11,980 bases of DNA from NCBI GenBank assembly GCA_007130355.1, contig SLSQ01000328.1:1-11980 (forward strand), given 5' to 3'. This DNA comes from Trueperaceae bacterium (GTDB taxonomy: Bacteria; Deinococcota; Deinococci; Deinococcales; Trueperaceae). Position 1 is the stretch's first letter. Every line of letters begins with the position of its first letter. Of the stretch, positions 1 through 5,494 are shown piece by piece. A program made the position numbers and the translations under genes. The notes beneath the pieces are model-generated. The model saw only the letters and a list, made by a program, of their open reading frames with translations. It searched no databases and was not told where the DNA came from.

Positions 1-414
1 GAGCGCCGGCCCGGCGAGCGCGTCCGGCAGGTCGAGCGCGCCCAGGCGCCGGTTCAGCTCCGACCACGCCTCCGGATCGGGATCGCGGAGCGGGGGAGGG
101 GCGGCGACCGGTTCGGGCGGCGACGGTCGGCCGGCCACGAACCGTACGTCCCGCACCTCGCGGCGACCGAGTCGACGCGCGTACGCGTCGAGGATCCGGG
201 CCCGTTGCAGCGACAGGTGCATCGCCGTCTCGCTGTCCGGCACGTCCACGAACAGGACGCCGCCCCGGAGCGCCCGGGCGCGCGCGAAGTGCGCCAGCGT
301 CGGTCCGACCACGCGCGGCCAGGCCACCACCGCCTCCGCCTTGCGGATCGAGCGCACCATCCCGCCGCGGCGGAACGCCTCGCGCAGCAGGGCCGCCACG
401 TGCCGCTCAGCCAT
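1..414 (-). CDS. DUF721 (DciA-like) protein, partial at left edge
   Basis: The visible part is 138 residues from an ATG at 414 with no stop before the window edge, so the C-terminus is missing. Residues 1-90 fit DUF721: a basic helical start, Trp32 in AWPRVVG, a short beta stretch (GGVLFVDVPDS) and a helix with LSLQRARIL. The family includes DciA, which loads or partners the replicative helicase in many bacteria; that role is family knowledge, not shown here. From about residue 95 the chain is Pro/Ala-rich and looks like a linker. The ATG overlaps the end of recF by 8 nt (ATGGCTGA), so the two are very probably co-transcribed and translationally coupled. A purine-rich GGGGGGAG lies about 10 nt upstream inside recF, a slightly distant ribosome site. 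A recF-DUF721 pairing is common, for instance in Actinobacteria, and supports the call. Confidence 0.8.
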   Translation of the reverse strand, partial: MAERHVAALLREAFRRGGMVRSIRKAEAVVAWPRVVGPTLAHFARARALRGGVLFVDVPDSETAMHLSLQRARILDAYARRLGRREVRDVRFVAGRPSPPEPVAAPPPLRDPDPEAWSELNRRLGALDLPDALAGPAL

Positions 415-1456
415 CGTCGCGGAGCTCCCCCCCGGCGATGCGGAGCCGACGCGACGCGCGCGGCGGCGGTTCCGTGCCGGTGACCAGCGCCTGCGGCACG
501 CTTTCGGCCAGGTCGAGCAGGTAGGCGCGGCGGTCGGCGTCGAGCTCGGCGCTGAAGTCGTCGAGCAGCAGGATCGGCGGCTCGTCGTGCACGTCGCGCA
601 GCAGCCGGTGCTCCGCCACCCGCAACGCCAGCGCCGCCGTGCGCGCCTCGCCGCGCGACCCGTAGGTCTGGACGCTGCGCGCGTCGAGGTCGGCGACCAG
701 GTCGTCCCGATGGGGACCGACCACGGTGAGCCCGCGGGCGCGCTCCTCCGGCTCGCTCGCCACGAGCGCTTCGGCGAGGGGACGCTCGCCCTGCGCCGGG
801 GCGTAGCGGATCGTGAACTCCTTGGCGGGACCGGCGACGTCGCGGTAGGCGTCCGCCGCCAGGTCGCCGGCGCGGACGATCAGGCGCCGGCGGAGGTCGA
901 CCACCTCGTCGCCGAGCTCGGCGAGCCGGTCGCCGAAGGCGGCGACGGTGGCGCGGTCGCTCCCGTGCCGGAGGGCGGCGTTCCGTTGCTCGAGGACCTT
1001 GCCGTAGGCGCGCGCCACCGCGCCGTAGCGGGGGGAGAGGCGGGTCAGCAGGGCGTCCATCCAGCCGCGCCGGCCGGTCGGCCCGCCGTGGATCAGGGCG
1101 GCGTCCTCGGGGGTGATCCGCACCGCCGCGGCGATCCGGGCCACGTCGGCGGCGCGGGCCGCCTGACCGTCGATCCGGAGCACCTTGCGGCCGGTGGCGA
1201 GGCCGACGTGCACCTGGACCGGGCCGTGCCGGTTCTCGATCTCGGCGGCGACGAACCCTTCCGACTCGCCGAAGCGCAGGGCGTCCCGGACCGGACCGGC
1301 CGGAAGCTCGGCGCTGGCGGCGAGGTAGCAGGCGATGAGCAGGTTCGACTTGCCGGCGGCGTTCGGCCCGACGATCGCGGTGACGCCCGGTCCGAAGGCG
1401 ACCTCCGGCACGACCAGGTTCCGGAACGCGTACTGCCGCAGGCGACGAAGGAGCAC
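407..1456 (-). CDS. recF: DNA replication and repair protein RecF
   Basis: RecF is an SMC-like ATPase that binds gapped DNA and helps load RecA through RecOR. With the GTG start at 1456 the protein has 349 residues, close to family size. It begins MLLRRLRQYAFRNL, the normal RecF N-terminus. Walker A is GPNAAGKS (residues 30-37). The ABC-type signature is SRGE (267-270), where most relatives have SxGQ. Walker B is ILLLDDFS with Asp299/Asp300, followed by the D-loop AELD. The same frame is open 30 codons further, to an ATG at 1546, but that start would overlap the divergent sufS start and add a Gly/Arg-rich leader that RecF proteins lack. A TATGCT box 6 nt before the GTG supports the shorter form as a leaderless start. 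The gene is divergent from sufS and overlaps the following DUF721 gene. No dnaA, dnaN or gyrB is visible beside it. Confidence 0.93.
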   Translation of the reverse strand: MLLRRLRQYAFRNLVVPEVAFGPGVTAIVGPNAAGKSNLLIACYLAASAELPAGPVRDALRFGESEGFVAAEIENRHGPVQVHVGLATGRKVLRIDGQAARAADVARIAAAVRITPEDAALIHGGPTGRRGWMDALLTRLSPRYGAVARAYGKVLEQRNAALRHGSDRATVAAFGDRLAELGDEVVDLRRRLIVRAGDLAADAYRDVAGPAKEFTIRYAPAQGERPLAEALVASEPEERARGLTVVGPHRDDLVADLDARSVQTYGSRGEARTAALALRVAEHRLLRDVHDEPPILLLDDFSAELDADRRAYLLDLAESVPQALVTGTEPPPRASRRLRIAGGELRDDG

Positions 1457-1462
1457 CGCGTC

Positions 1463-1468
1463 AGCATA
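1463..1468 (-). promoter_or_regulatory. -10 box of recF promoter, probably leaderless
   Basis: TATGCT on the minus strand matches TANNNT and is separated by 6 nt from the recF GTG at 1456, so transcription would begin at or beside the start codon. No Shine-Dalgarno sequence lies just before the GTG, and no clear -35 element is seen. The same layout precedes four other genes in this window. Confidence 0.6.
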
Positions 1469-1531
1469 CCGGCGGCCCCGGCCCTCCTCGCCACCGTCGG
1501 CCTGCATGCCGCCGGTCCCCCGGGCGGCTGC

Positions 1532-1537
1532 TACGCT
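1532..1537 (+). promoter_or_regulatory. -10 box of sufS promoter, probably leaderless
   Basis: TACGCT fits TANNNT and is preceded by TGC, an extended -10 signature (TGN). It ends 7 nt before the sufS ATG at 1545, leaving no room for a ribosome-binding site. No -35 hexamer is evident. With the recF box at 1463-1468 it makes up a compact 88-bp divergent control region. Confidence 0.6.
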
Positions 1538-1544
1538 GCCGCTC

Positions 1545-2780
1545 ATGGACGACGCCGTCGTCGCGCGCCTGCGCGCGGACTTCCCGATCCTGACGCGAAC
1601 GGTCCACGGCCGACCGCTGGTCTACCTCGACCACGCCGCCTCGTCGCAGCGGCCCACCGCCGTGCTCGACGCCGTGCACGAGCACTACGTCACGCGGCAC
1701 GCGAACGTGCACCGCGGCGCGCACCAGCTGTCGGCCGAGTCGACCGACGCCTACGAGGAGGCGCGGGCGACGGTGGCGCGGTTCCTCGGCGCCCCCTCGC
1801 CGCGTTCCCTCGTGTTCGTGCGCAACGCCACCGAGGGGCTCAACCTGCTCGCGCGGTCGTGGGGCGACGCGCACCTCGGCCCGGGCGACGAGATCGTCGT
1901 CACCGTCGCCGAGCACCACGCGAACCTGGTGCCGTGGCAGCAGGCGGCGCAGCGGACCGGCGCCGTGATCCGTGCCGTTCCGTTGGGACCGGACCAGCGG
2001 CTCGATCTGGACGCCTATCGGGCGCTGCTGTCGCCCCGCACGAAGGTCGTGGCGGTGGCGCACATGTCGAACGTGCTGGGCGTGGTGCACCCCGTCGCCG
2101 AGATCGCCGAGGCGGCGCACGCCGTCGGCGCGCGGGTGTTCGTCGACGGGGCGCAGGCGGCGCCCCACCTCCCGGTCGACGTCGCCGCGCTCGGCGTCGA
2201 CGCGTACGCCGTCTCCGGGCACAAGATGCTGGGACCGACCGGCATCGGCGCCCTCTGGGTCGAGGAGGAGCTGCTCGCCTCGATGCCGCCGTTCCTGGGC
2301 GGGGGCGAGATGATCCGGACCGTCGAGATCGAGCGTTCGACCTACGCCGACATCCCGATGCGCTTCGAGGCGGGCACGCCCGCCGTCGCCGAGGCGGTCG
2401 GGCTGGCCGCGGCGGTCCGGTACCTGGAGGCGGTCGGGATGGAGGCGATCTGGCGGCACGATCGGGCCCTCGCCGACCTCGCGCTCGAGCGGTTCGCCGA
2501 ACTCGACGGGGTCCGCGTCTTCGGACCGGTCGGGAGCGATCGGGGCGGGATCGTACCGTTCGTCGTCGAGGGCGTCCATCCGCACGACGTCGCCACCGCC
2601 CTCGATTCCGAGGGGGTCGCGGTGCGGGCCGGGCACCACTGCGCCCAGCCGCTGATGCGGGCGCTCGGCGTCCAGTCCACGGTCCGAGCCAGCACCCACC
2701 TGACGACCCCTACCTCCGAGATCGAGACGCTCGTCCGTGCGGTGCGCGGCGCCCGCGACTTCTTCGCCGCCTTCGCCTGA
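1545..2780 (+). CDS. sufS: Cysteine desulfurase SufS
   Basis: This PLP enzyme removes sulfur from L-cysteine as a persulfide and passes it to a partner for Fe-S cluster assembly. The product is 411 residues, the usual SufS length. Near the N-terminus is VYLDHAASSQRP (about residues 26-37). The PLP lysine is Lys227 in SGHKMLGPTG. The catalytic cysteine is Cys366 in RAGHHCAQPL, and the substrate-carboxylate arginine is probably Arg381 in VRAS. After that arginine the common YNT motif reads HLTTPTSEIE, a mild departure. The ATG at 1545 is chosen because residues from there match the family N-terminus and a -10 box lies just upstream; the frame is open further but that sequence is antisense to recF. 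sufU follows after 25 nt, and the two proteins form the known desulfurase/sulfur-acceptor pair. The sufBCD scaffold genes are not in the window. Confidence 0.95.
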   Translation: MDDAVVARLRADFPILTRTVHGRPLVYLDHAASSQRPTAVLDAVHEHYVTRHANVHRGAHQLSAESTDAYEEARATVARFLGAPSPRSLVFVRNATEGLNLLARSWGDAHLGPGDEIVVTVAEHHANLVPWQQAAQRTGAVIRAVPLGPDQRLDLDAYRALLSPRTKVVAVAHMSNVLGVVHPVAEIAEAAHAVGARVFVDGAQAAPHLPVDVAALGVDAYAVSGHKMLGPTGIGALWVEEELLASMPPFLGGGEMIRTVEIERSTYADIPMRFEAGTPAVAEAVGLAAAVRYLEAVGMEAIWRHDRALADLALERFAELDGVRVFGPVGSDRGGIVPFVVEGVHPHDVATALDSEGVAVRAGHHCAQPLMRALGVQSTVRASTHLTTPTSEIETLVRAVRGARDFFAAFA

Positions 2781-2794
2781 GGCCGGGCACACCC

Positions 2795-2800
2795 AGGAGG
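2795..2800 (+). promoter_or_regulatory. Strong ribosome-binding site of sufU
   Basis: A perfect AGGAGG sits 5 nt before the ATG at 2806. It decides the sufU start over the in-frame positions further upstream inside sufS. Its presence on an operon-internal gene contrasts with the leaderless first genes. Confidence 0.85.
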
Positions 2801-2805
2801 ATCCG

Positions 2806-3273
2806 ATGTCGTTGATGGAACAGATCTACAAGGAGGTCATCGTCGAGCGAAGCCGCAGGCCGAAGCGGCGCGGCGCCGTCGACCCGCGCACGCACGAGCA
2901 GGAGGGGCTGAACCCCTCGTGCGGCGACGAGTTGAACCTGACCCTGCGCGTCGCCGGCGATCGGATCGAGGCGGCGGCGTTCGAGGGGCAGGGGTGCGCG
3001 ATCAGCCAGGCCTCGGCCGACCTGATGGCCGAGGCGCTCGAGGGCCGCACGCTCGAGGAGGCGCGGGCGCTGCACGCCGCCTTCCGCGCGATGCTGCGGG
3101 GCGAGCCGCCGGCCGCCGAGCTCGGCGACCTGCAGGCGCTCCAGGGGGTCGCCAAGCTGCACGCCCGCGTCAAGTGCGCGACCCTGCCGTGGACGACCTT
3201 CGAAGGCGCGATGCAGGGGCGGAGCGGCCCGATCGACGTCGACGTCGAGCCGGAGGCCGAACTGCCGAGCTGA
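2806..3273 (+). CDS. sufU: SufU, zinc-dependent sulfur transfer protein for SufS
   Basis: SufU takes the persulfide sulfur from SufS and delivers it to the SufBCD system. The 155-residue product has the three family cysteines and the zinc-site aspartate: Cys39 and Asp41 in NPSCGD, Cys64 in EGQGCAIS and Cys124 in VKCATLPW. The stretch between Cys64 and Cys124 is longer than in IscU, as is typical of SufU, and the classical IscU His beside the third cysteine is absent. The N-terminus, MSLMEQIYKEVI, also matches the family (LYRxVI type). The last ~25 residues are acidic and probably flexible. It is the second gene of a sufS-sufU operon. It ends 47 bp from the convergent divIVA stop. Confidence 0.94.
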   Translation: MSLMEQIYKEVIVERSRRPKRRGAVDPRTHEQEGLNPSCGDELNLTLRVAGDRIEAAAFEGQGCAISQASADLMAEALEGRTLEEARALHAAFRAMLRGEPPAAELGDLQALQGVAKLHARVKCATLPWTTFEGAMQGRSGPIDVDVEPEAELPS

Positions 3274-3275
3274 AC

Positions 3276-3297
3276 GTCGCCCGCCCGCGGGCGCGAC
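3276..3297. terminator. GC-rich hairpin between convergent sufU and divIVA
   Basis: The 47-bp gap between two convergent stops contains GTCG, a 2-nt bulge, CGCCCGCGGGCG and CGAC. This can fold into a stem with an inner palindrome in either strand. There is no T-run on either side, so it is not a classical intrinsic terminator. It could stop transcription weakly from both directions, or be an incidental palindrome of GC-rich DNA. A 10-bp direct repeat (GCGCGACCGT) at 3291-3300 and 3312-3321 lies beside it. Confidence 0.3.
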
Positions 3298-3320
3298 CGT
3301 GCAGCCCGCTCGCGCGACCG

Positions 3321-3854
3321 TCAGCGCGCGGCGTCGTCGTGCAGGTCCTGCTCCGAGAGCGGTTCGTCCGCGTCGTCCGCGGCGCCGCCCCGGATCGGAC
3401 CGCCGCCGGCGCGTTCCGACTCCGCGTCCGCGGCGTCCCCGTCCGAGGGGTTCGTGTCCAGGCTCGCTTCGTAGGCGCGGAGCATGCCGCGGAACTGCTC
3501 GCGGAACCGATCGCGCAGCTCCCGCAGGCGCGCGAGCTCGGCGTGCTGGGCGCGGCGCTCCCCCTCCGCCTCCTGAACGATCAGCTTCGCCTCCTGCCGC
3601 GCGTTCTCCCGCATCTGGTTCGCGATCCGTTCGGCCGCGACCACGGCATGGCGCAGGTCGGCCTCCGCCGCTTCGAGCGCCTCGATCCGACGTCGCTGCT
3701 CGGCGGAGCGGTCGCGCAGGTTCTGGAGCTCCTTGAGAAGCTCCTCCCGCTCGGCGGCGACGCGTTCGAGGAACGCGCGCACCTGCGCCGGACGGTAGCC
3801 GGAGACGCTCCGTTCGAACTCGATGTGCTGAATGTCCAGCGGGCTCAGTCGCAT
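3321..3854 (-). CDS. divIVA: DivIVA-domain protein
   Basis: DivIVA proteins assemble at curved membranes such as poles and septa and position division or cell-wall growth machinery. The 177-residue product starts MRLSPLDIQHIEFERS, then GYRPAQVRAFLERV, which is the conserved membrane-binding N-terminal domain (residues 1-35). Residues ~36-125 are an uninterrupted heptad-like, Glu/Arg/Ala/Leu-rich coiled coil. Within it, a segment with repeated Ala, Arg and Glu (ANQMRENARQEAKLIVQEA) resembles the second DivIVA block. The tail from ~130 is Asp/Glu/Gly-rich and probably disordered. There is no signal peptide or transmembrane segment, as expected for a cytoplasmic scaffold. It is the last gene after the phosphorylase and yggS; the gap to yggS is 9 nt and its ribosome site overlaps the yggS stop. 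A yggS neighbour is typical for divIVA in Gram-positives. Confidence 0.9.
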   Translation of the reverse strand: MRLSPLDIQHIEFERSVSGYRPAQVRAFLERVAAEREELLKELQNLRDRSAEQRRRIEALEAAEADLRHAVVAAERIANQMRENARQEAKLIVQEAEGERRAQHAELARLRELRDRFREQFRGMLRAYEASLDTNPSDGDAADAESERAGGGPIRGGAADDADEPLSEQDLHDDAAR

Positions 3855-3858
3855 CTCG

Positions 3859-3865
3859 TCTCCTC
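3859..3865 (-). promoter_or_regulatory. Ribosome-binding site of divIVA, overlapping the yggS stop
   Basis: On the minus strand the yggS stop runs into a purine-rich site (TGAGGAGACGAG, then ATG at 3854). GAGGAG therefore shares bases with the TGA, which ties divIVA initiation to ribosomes finishing yggS. Confidence 0.7.
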
Positions 3866-4535
3866 AGCCGGCGGCCGGCACGGGCCGGTCCGCCTCCCAC
3901 AGCGCGGTCCCGATGCGCAGAAGGGTCGCTCCCTCCTCGATCGCGACCTCGAAGTCGCGGCTCATCCCGATCGACCGCTCCTTCAGGTCGAGGGCGTCGG
4001 CGAGGGCCACCGTCTCGCGAAAGGCGGGGCGCGCCCCCTCCGGATCGTCGCTGAACGGCGCCATCGCCATCAGGCCCGCCACCTCGAGGCCGGGCAAGGT
4101 TCGGCAGGTCTCGAGCAGCGCGGGGACGTCCTCGACCCGGGCGCCCTGCTTCGTCGGCTCGCGCGCGACGTCGACCTCGATCAGCGCCGTGAAGCGGTGG
4201 TCGTGACGGACCGCCTGGTCGCTCAGCGTGCGGGCCAACCGTTCCGAATTGAGCGAGTGGACCCAACCGACGCCGCCCGCGGCGAGGTACTTGACCTTGT
4301 TGCGCTGCAGGTTCCCGACGAAGTGCCAGCGCACCGCGGCGGGAAGCGCGGGCGCCTTGTCGCGCCACTCCTGCACGCGGTTCTCTCCCAGGTCGAGCAG
4401 GCCGGCGTCGATCAGGGGACGGATCTCGTCCGGGGTCCGCCCCTTGCTCACGGCCACCAGGCGCACCTCGCCCGGGTCGCGACCGGCCCGTGCGCAGGCG
4501 GCCTCGATGCGGGCGCGCACGTGGGCGAGGCTCAC
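3864..4535 (-). CDS. yggS: YggS-family PLP homeostasis protein
   Basis: This is a small PLP-binding alanine-racemase-fold protein (YggS/PROSC) that binds free pyridoxal phosphate and keeps its pool in balance; no enzymatic reaction is established for the family. The product is 223 residues from the GTG at 4535. The PLP lysine is Lys31 in VAVSKGRTP. Other family motifs are LGENRVQEW, WHFVGNLQRNKVKYL, VHSLNSERLA, IEVDVAREPTKQGA, GLMAMAPF and GMSRDFEVAIEEG, followed by LLRIGTALW. The GTG is chosen because its last two bases fall within the TGA of the phosphorylase gene (GTGA), a coupled start, and because the longer open frame upstream is only a shadow of that gene. No good ribosome site precedes it. 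The position before divIVA matches a very widespread gene pairing. Confidence 0.94.
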   Translation of the reverse strand: MSLAHVRARIEAACARAGRDPGEVRLVAVSKGRTPDEIRPLIDAGLLDLGENRVQEWRDKAPALPAAVRWHFVGNLQRNKVKYLAAGGVGWVHSLNSERLARTLSDQAVRHDHRFTALIEVDVAREPTKQGARVEDVPALLETCRTLPGLEVAGLMAMAPFSDDPEGARPAFRETVALADALDLKERSIGMSRDFEVAIEEGATLLRIGTALWEADRPVPAAG

Positions 4536-5371
4536 AGGTCGGGCACCACCGCGCGCACCAGACGGCGGAAGGCGGCGCCCGACTCGCCCGCCACGCGCAG
4601 CACCTCCTCGTGGTCGGCGTGGTGCGCCACGTCCGGAAGCGCCATGTCGGTCACGGTCGAGAGGCCGACCACCCGCATCCCTTCGTGGCGGGCGGCGAGC
4701 ACTTCGTAGACCGTCGACATGCCGATCGCGTCGGCCCCCCAGGCGCGGAAGGCGCGGAGTTCGGCCCGGGTCGCGTAGGCGGGCCCGGAGATGGCCAAGT
4801 AGACGCCTTCGCGGAGCGGCACGTCGAGCCGGCGTGCGGCGGCCCGCACCCGCTGCAGGTACTCGGGATCGTAGGCGTCGAAGGCGACCGGGAACCGGGG
4901 GCCGAGCCGGTCGTCGTTCGGACCGACCAGCGGACTCCGTCCGGTGGCGTTGATGAAATCGAGCTGCAGCATCAGGTCGCCGGCGCGCCAATGCGGATCG
5001 AGCCCGCCGCAGGCGTTCGACACCAGCAACCGGCTCGCGCCCAACGCGTGCATCACCCGGACGGGAAACGCCACCTGGGCCGGCGGCACGCCGTCGTACG
5101 GGTGCAGGCGGCCGCGCATGGCGACGACCGGCCGGCCGTCCAGGAGGCCGAGCACGAGCGTTCCGGCGTGGCCGGGGGCGGTGGTCGGCGCGAAGCCGGG
5201 AAGCTCGGCGAACGGGATCTCGGCGACGGCGTCGATCTCGTCGGCGAGGGGGCCGAGGCCCGAGCCGAGCACGAGCGCCACCTCCGGCCTCAGGTCGGTG
5301 TCGGTGCGTACGCGGGCGACCGCGTCGGCGCGCAGGCCGTCGGCCGTCAGGTACGGGGCGGCATCGGTCAT
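4532..5371 (-). CDS. Purine nucleoside phosphorylase (trimeric PNP/MTAP family), likely 6-aminopurine type
   Basis: The enzyme splits purine nucleosides with phosphate to base and ribose 1-phosphate, for salvage. The 279-residue product shows the family motifs in order: VLGSGLGPLAD (Ser37), PGHAG (His68), MRGRLHPYDG (Arg88, His90), VSNACGGL (Asn119), GPAYATRAE (196-204), GADAIGMSTVYEV (Met218) and STVTD (Asp242). Base specificity looks unusual. By manual alignment, the human PNP Glu201 position is Ala200 and the Asn243 position is Asp242; MTAP has Ser178 and Asp220 at these places. The 5'-hydroxyl-binding His257 of human PNP appears kept as His254 in HADHEEV. This suggests adenosine-type substrates rather than inosine/guanosine or methylthioadenosine, which is an inference. 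The ATG at 5371 follows a TACCAT box by 5 nt. It heads an operon with yggS and divIVA. Confidence 0.9.
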   Translation of the reverse strand: MTDAAPYLTADGLRADAVARVRTDTDLRPEVALVLGSGLGPLADEIDAVAEIPFAELPGFAPTTAPGHAGTLVLGLLDGRPVVAMRGRLHPYDGVPPAQVAFPVRVMHALGASRLLVSNACGGLDPHWRAGDLMLQLDFINATGRSPLVGPNDDRLGPRFPVAFDAYDPEYLQRVRAAARRLDVPLREGVYLAISGPAYATRAELRAFRAWGADAIGMSTVYEVLAARHEGMRVVGLSTVTDMALPDVAHHADHEEVLRVAGESGAAFRRLVRAVVPDL

Positions 5372-5376
5372 GCCGC

Positions 5377-5382
5377 ATGGTA
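5377..5382 (-). promoter_or_regulatory. -10 box of the phosphorylase-yggS-divIVA operon, probably leaderless
   Basis: TACCAT on the minus strand fits TANNNT and ends 5 nt before the ATG at 5371, one or two nt closer than the other boxes here. No ribosome site fits between. An out-of-frame ATG overlaps the box but does not encode a phosphorylase N-terminus. Confidence 0.5.
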
Positions 5383-5482
5383 CCCCCTCGCGCCACGGGC
5401 CCCCGGCGGCGTGTGGCGAAAGGGCCGACGGGGTCGGAACTTTCGCCTCCGAGCGCGCCCACTCCGTTCTCATCGCGGCCGG

Positions 5483-5488
5483 TAGACT
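5483..5488 (+). promoter_or_regulatory. -10 box of bamA promoter, probably leaderless
   Basis: TAGACT ends 6 nt before the bamA ATG at 5495; the intervening bases are A and five Cs, so no Shine-Dalgarno is possible. No convincing -35 hexamer is visible. The 123-bp region 5372-5494 otherwise holds only the opposite-facing phosphorylase promoter. Confidence 0.6.
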
Positions 5489-5494
5489 ACCCCC

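Noticed and set aside
1335..1544. A 70-codon upstream extension of sufS
   Set aside because: It is antisense to the recF 5' end, Arg/Pro/Ser-rich and unlike SufS. The ATG at 1545 has a promoter box just before it.
341..2815. An 824-residue plus-strand open frame across recF and the start of sufS
   Set aside because: Its composition is extreme Arg/Ala/Gly/Pro and it is out of frame with sufS and antisense to recF. It is a GC-driven shadow.
3291..3321. A 10-bp direct repeat (GCGCGACCGT) next to the sufU/divIVA hairpin as a possible operator
   Set aside because: It is short and made of common GC-rich words, and it lies between two convergent stops, where an operator would have no obvious promoter to control.
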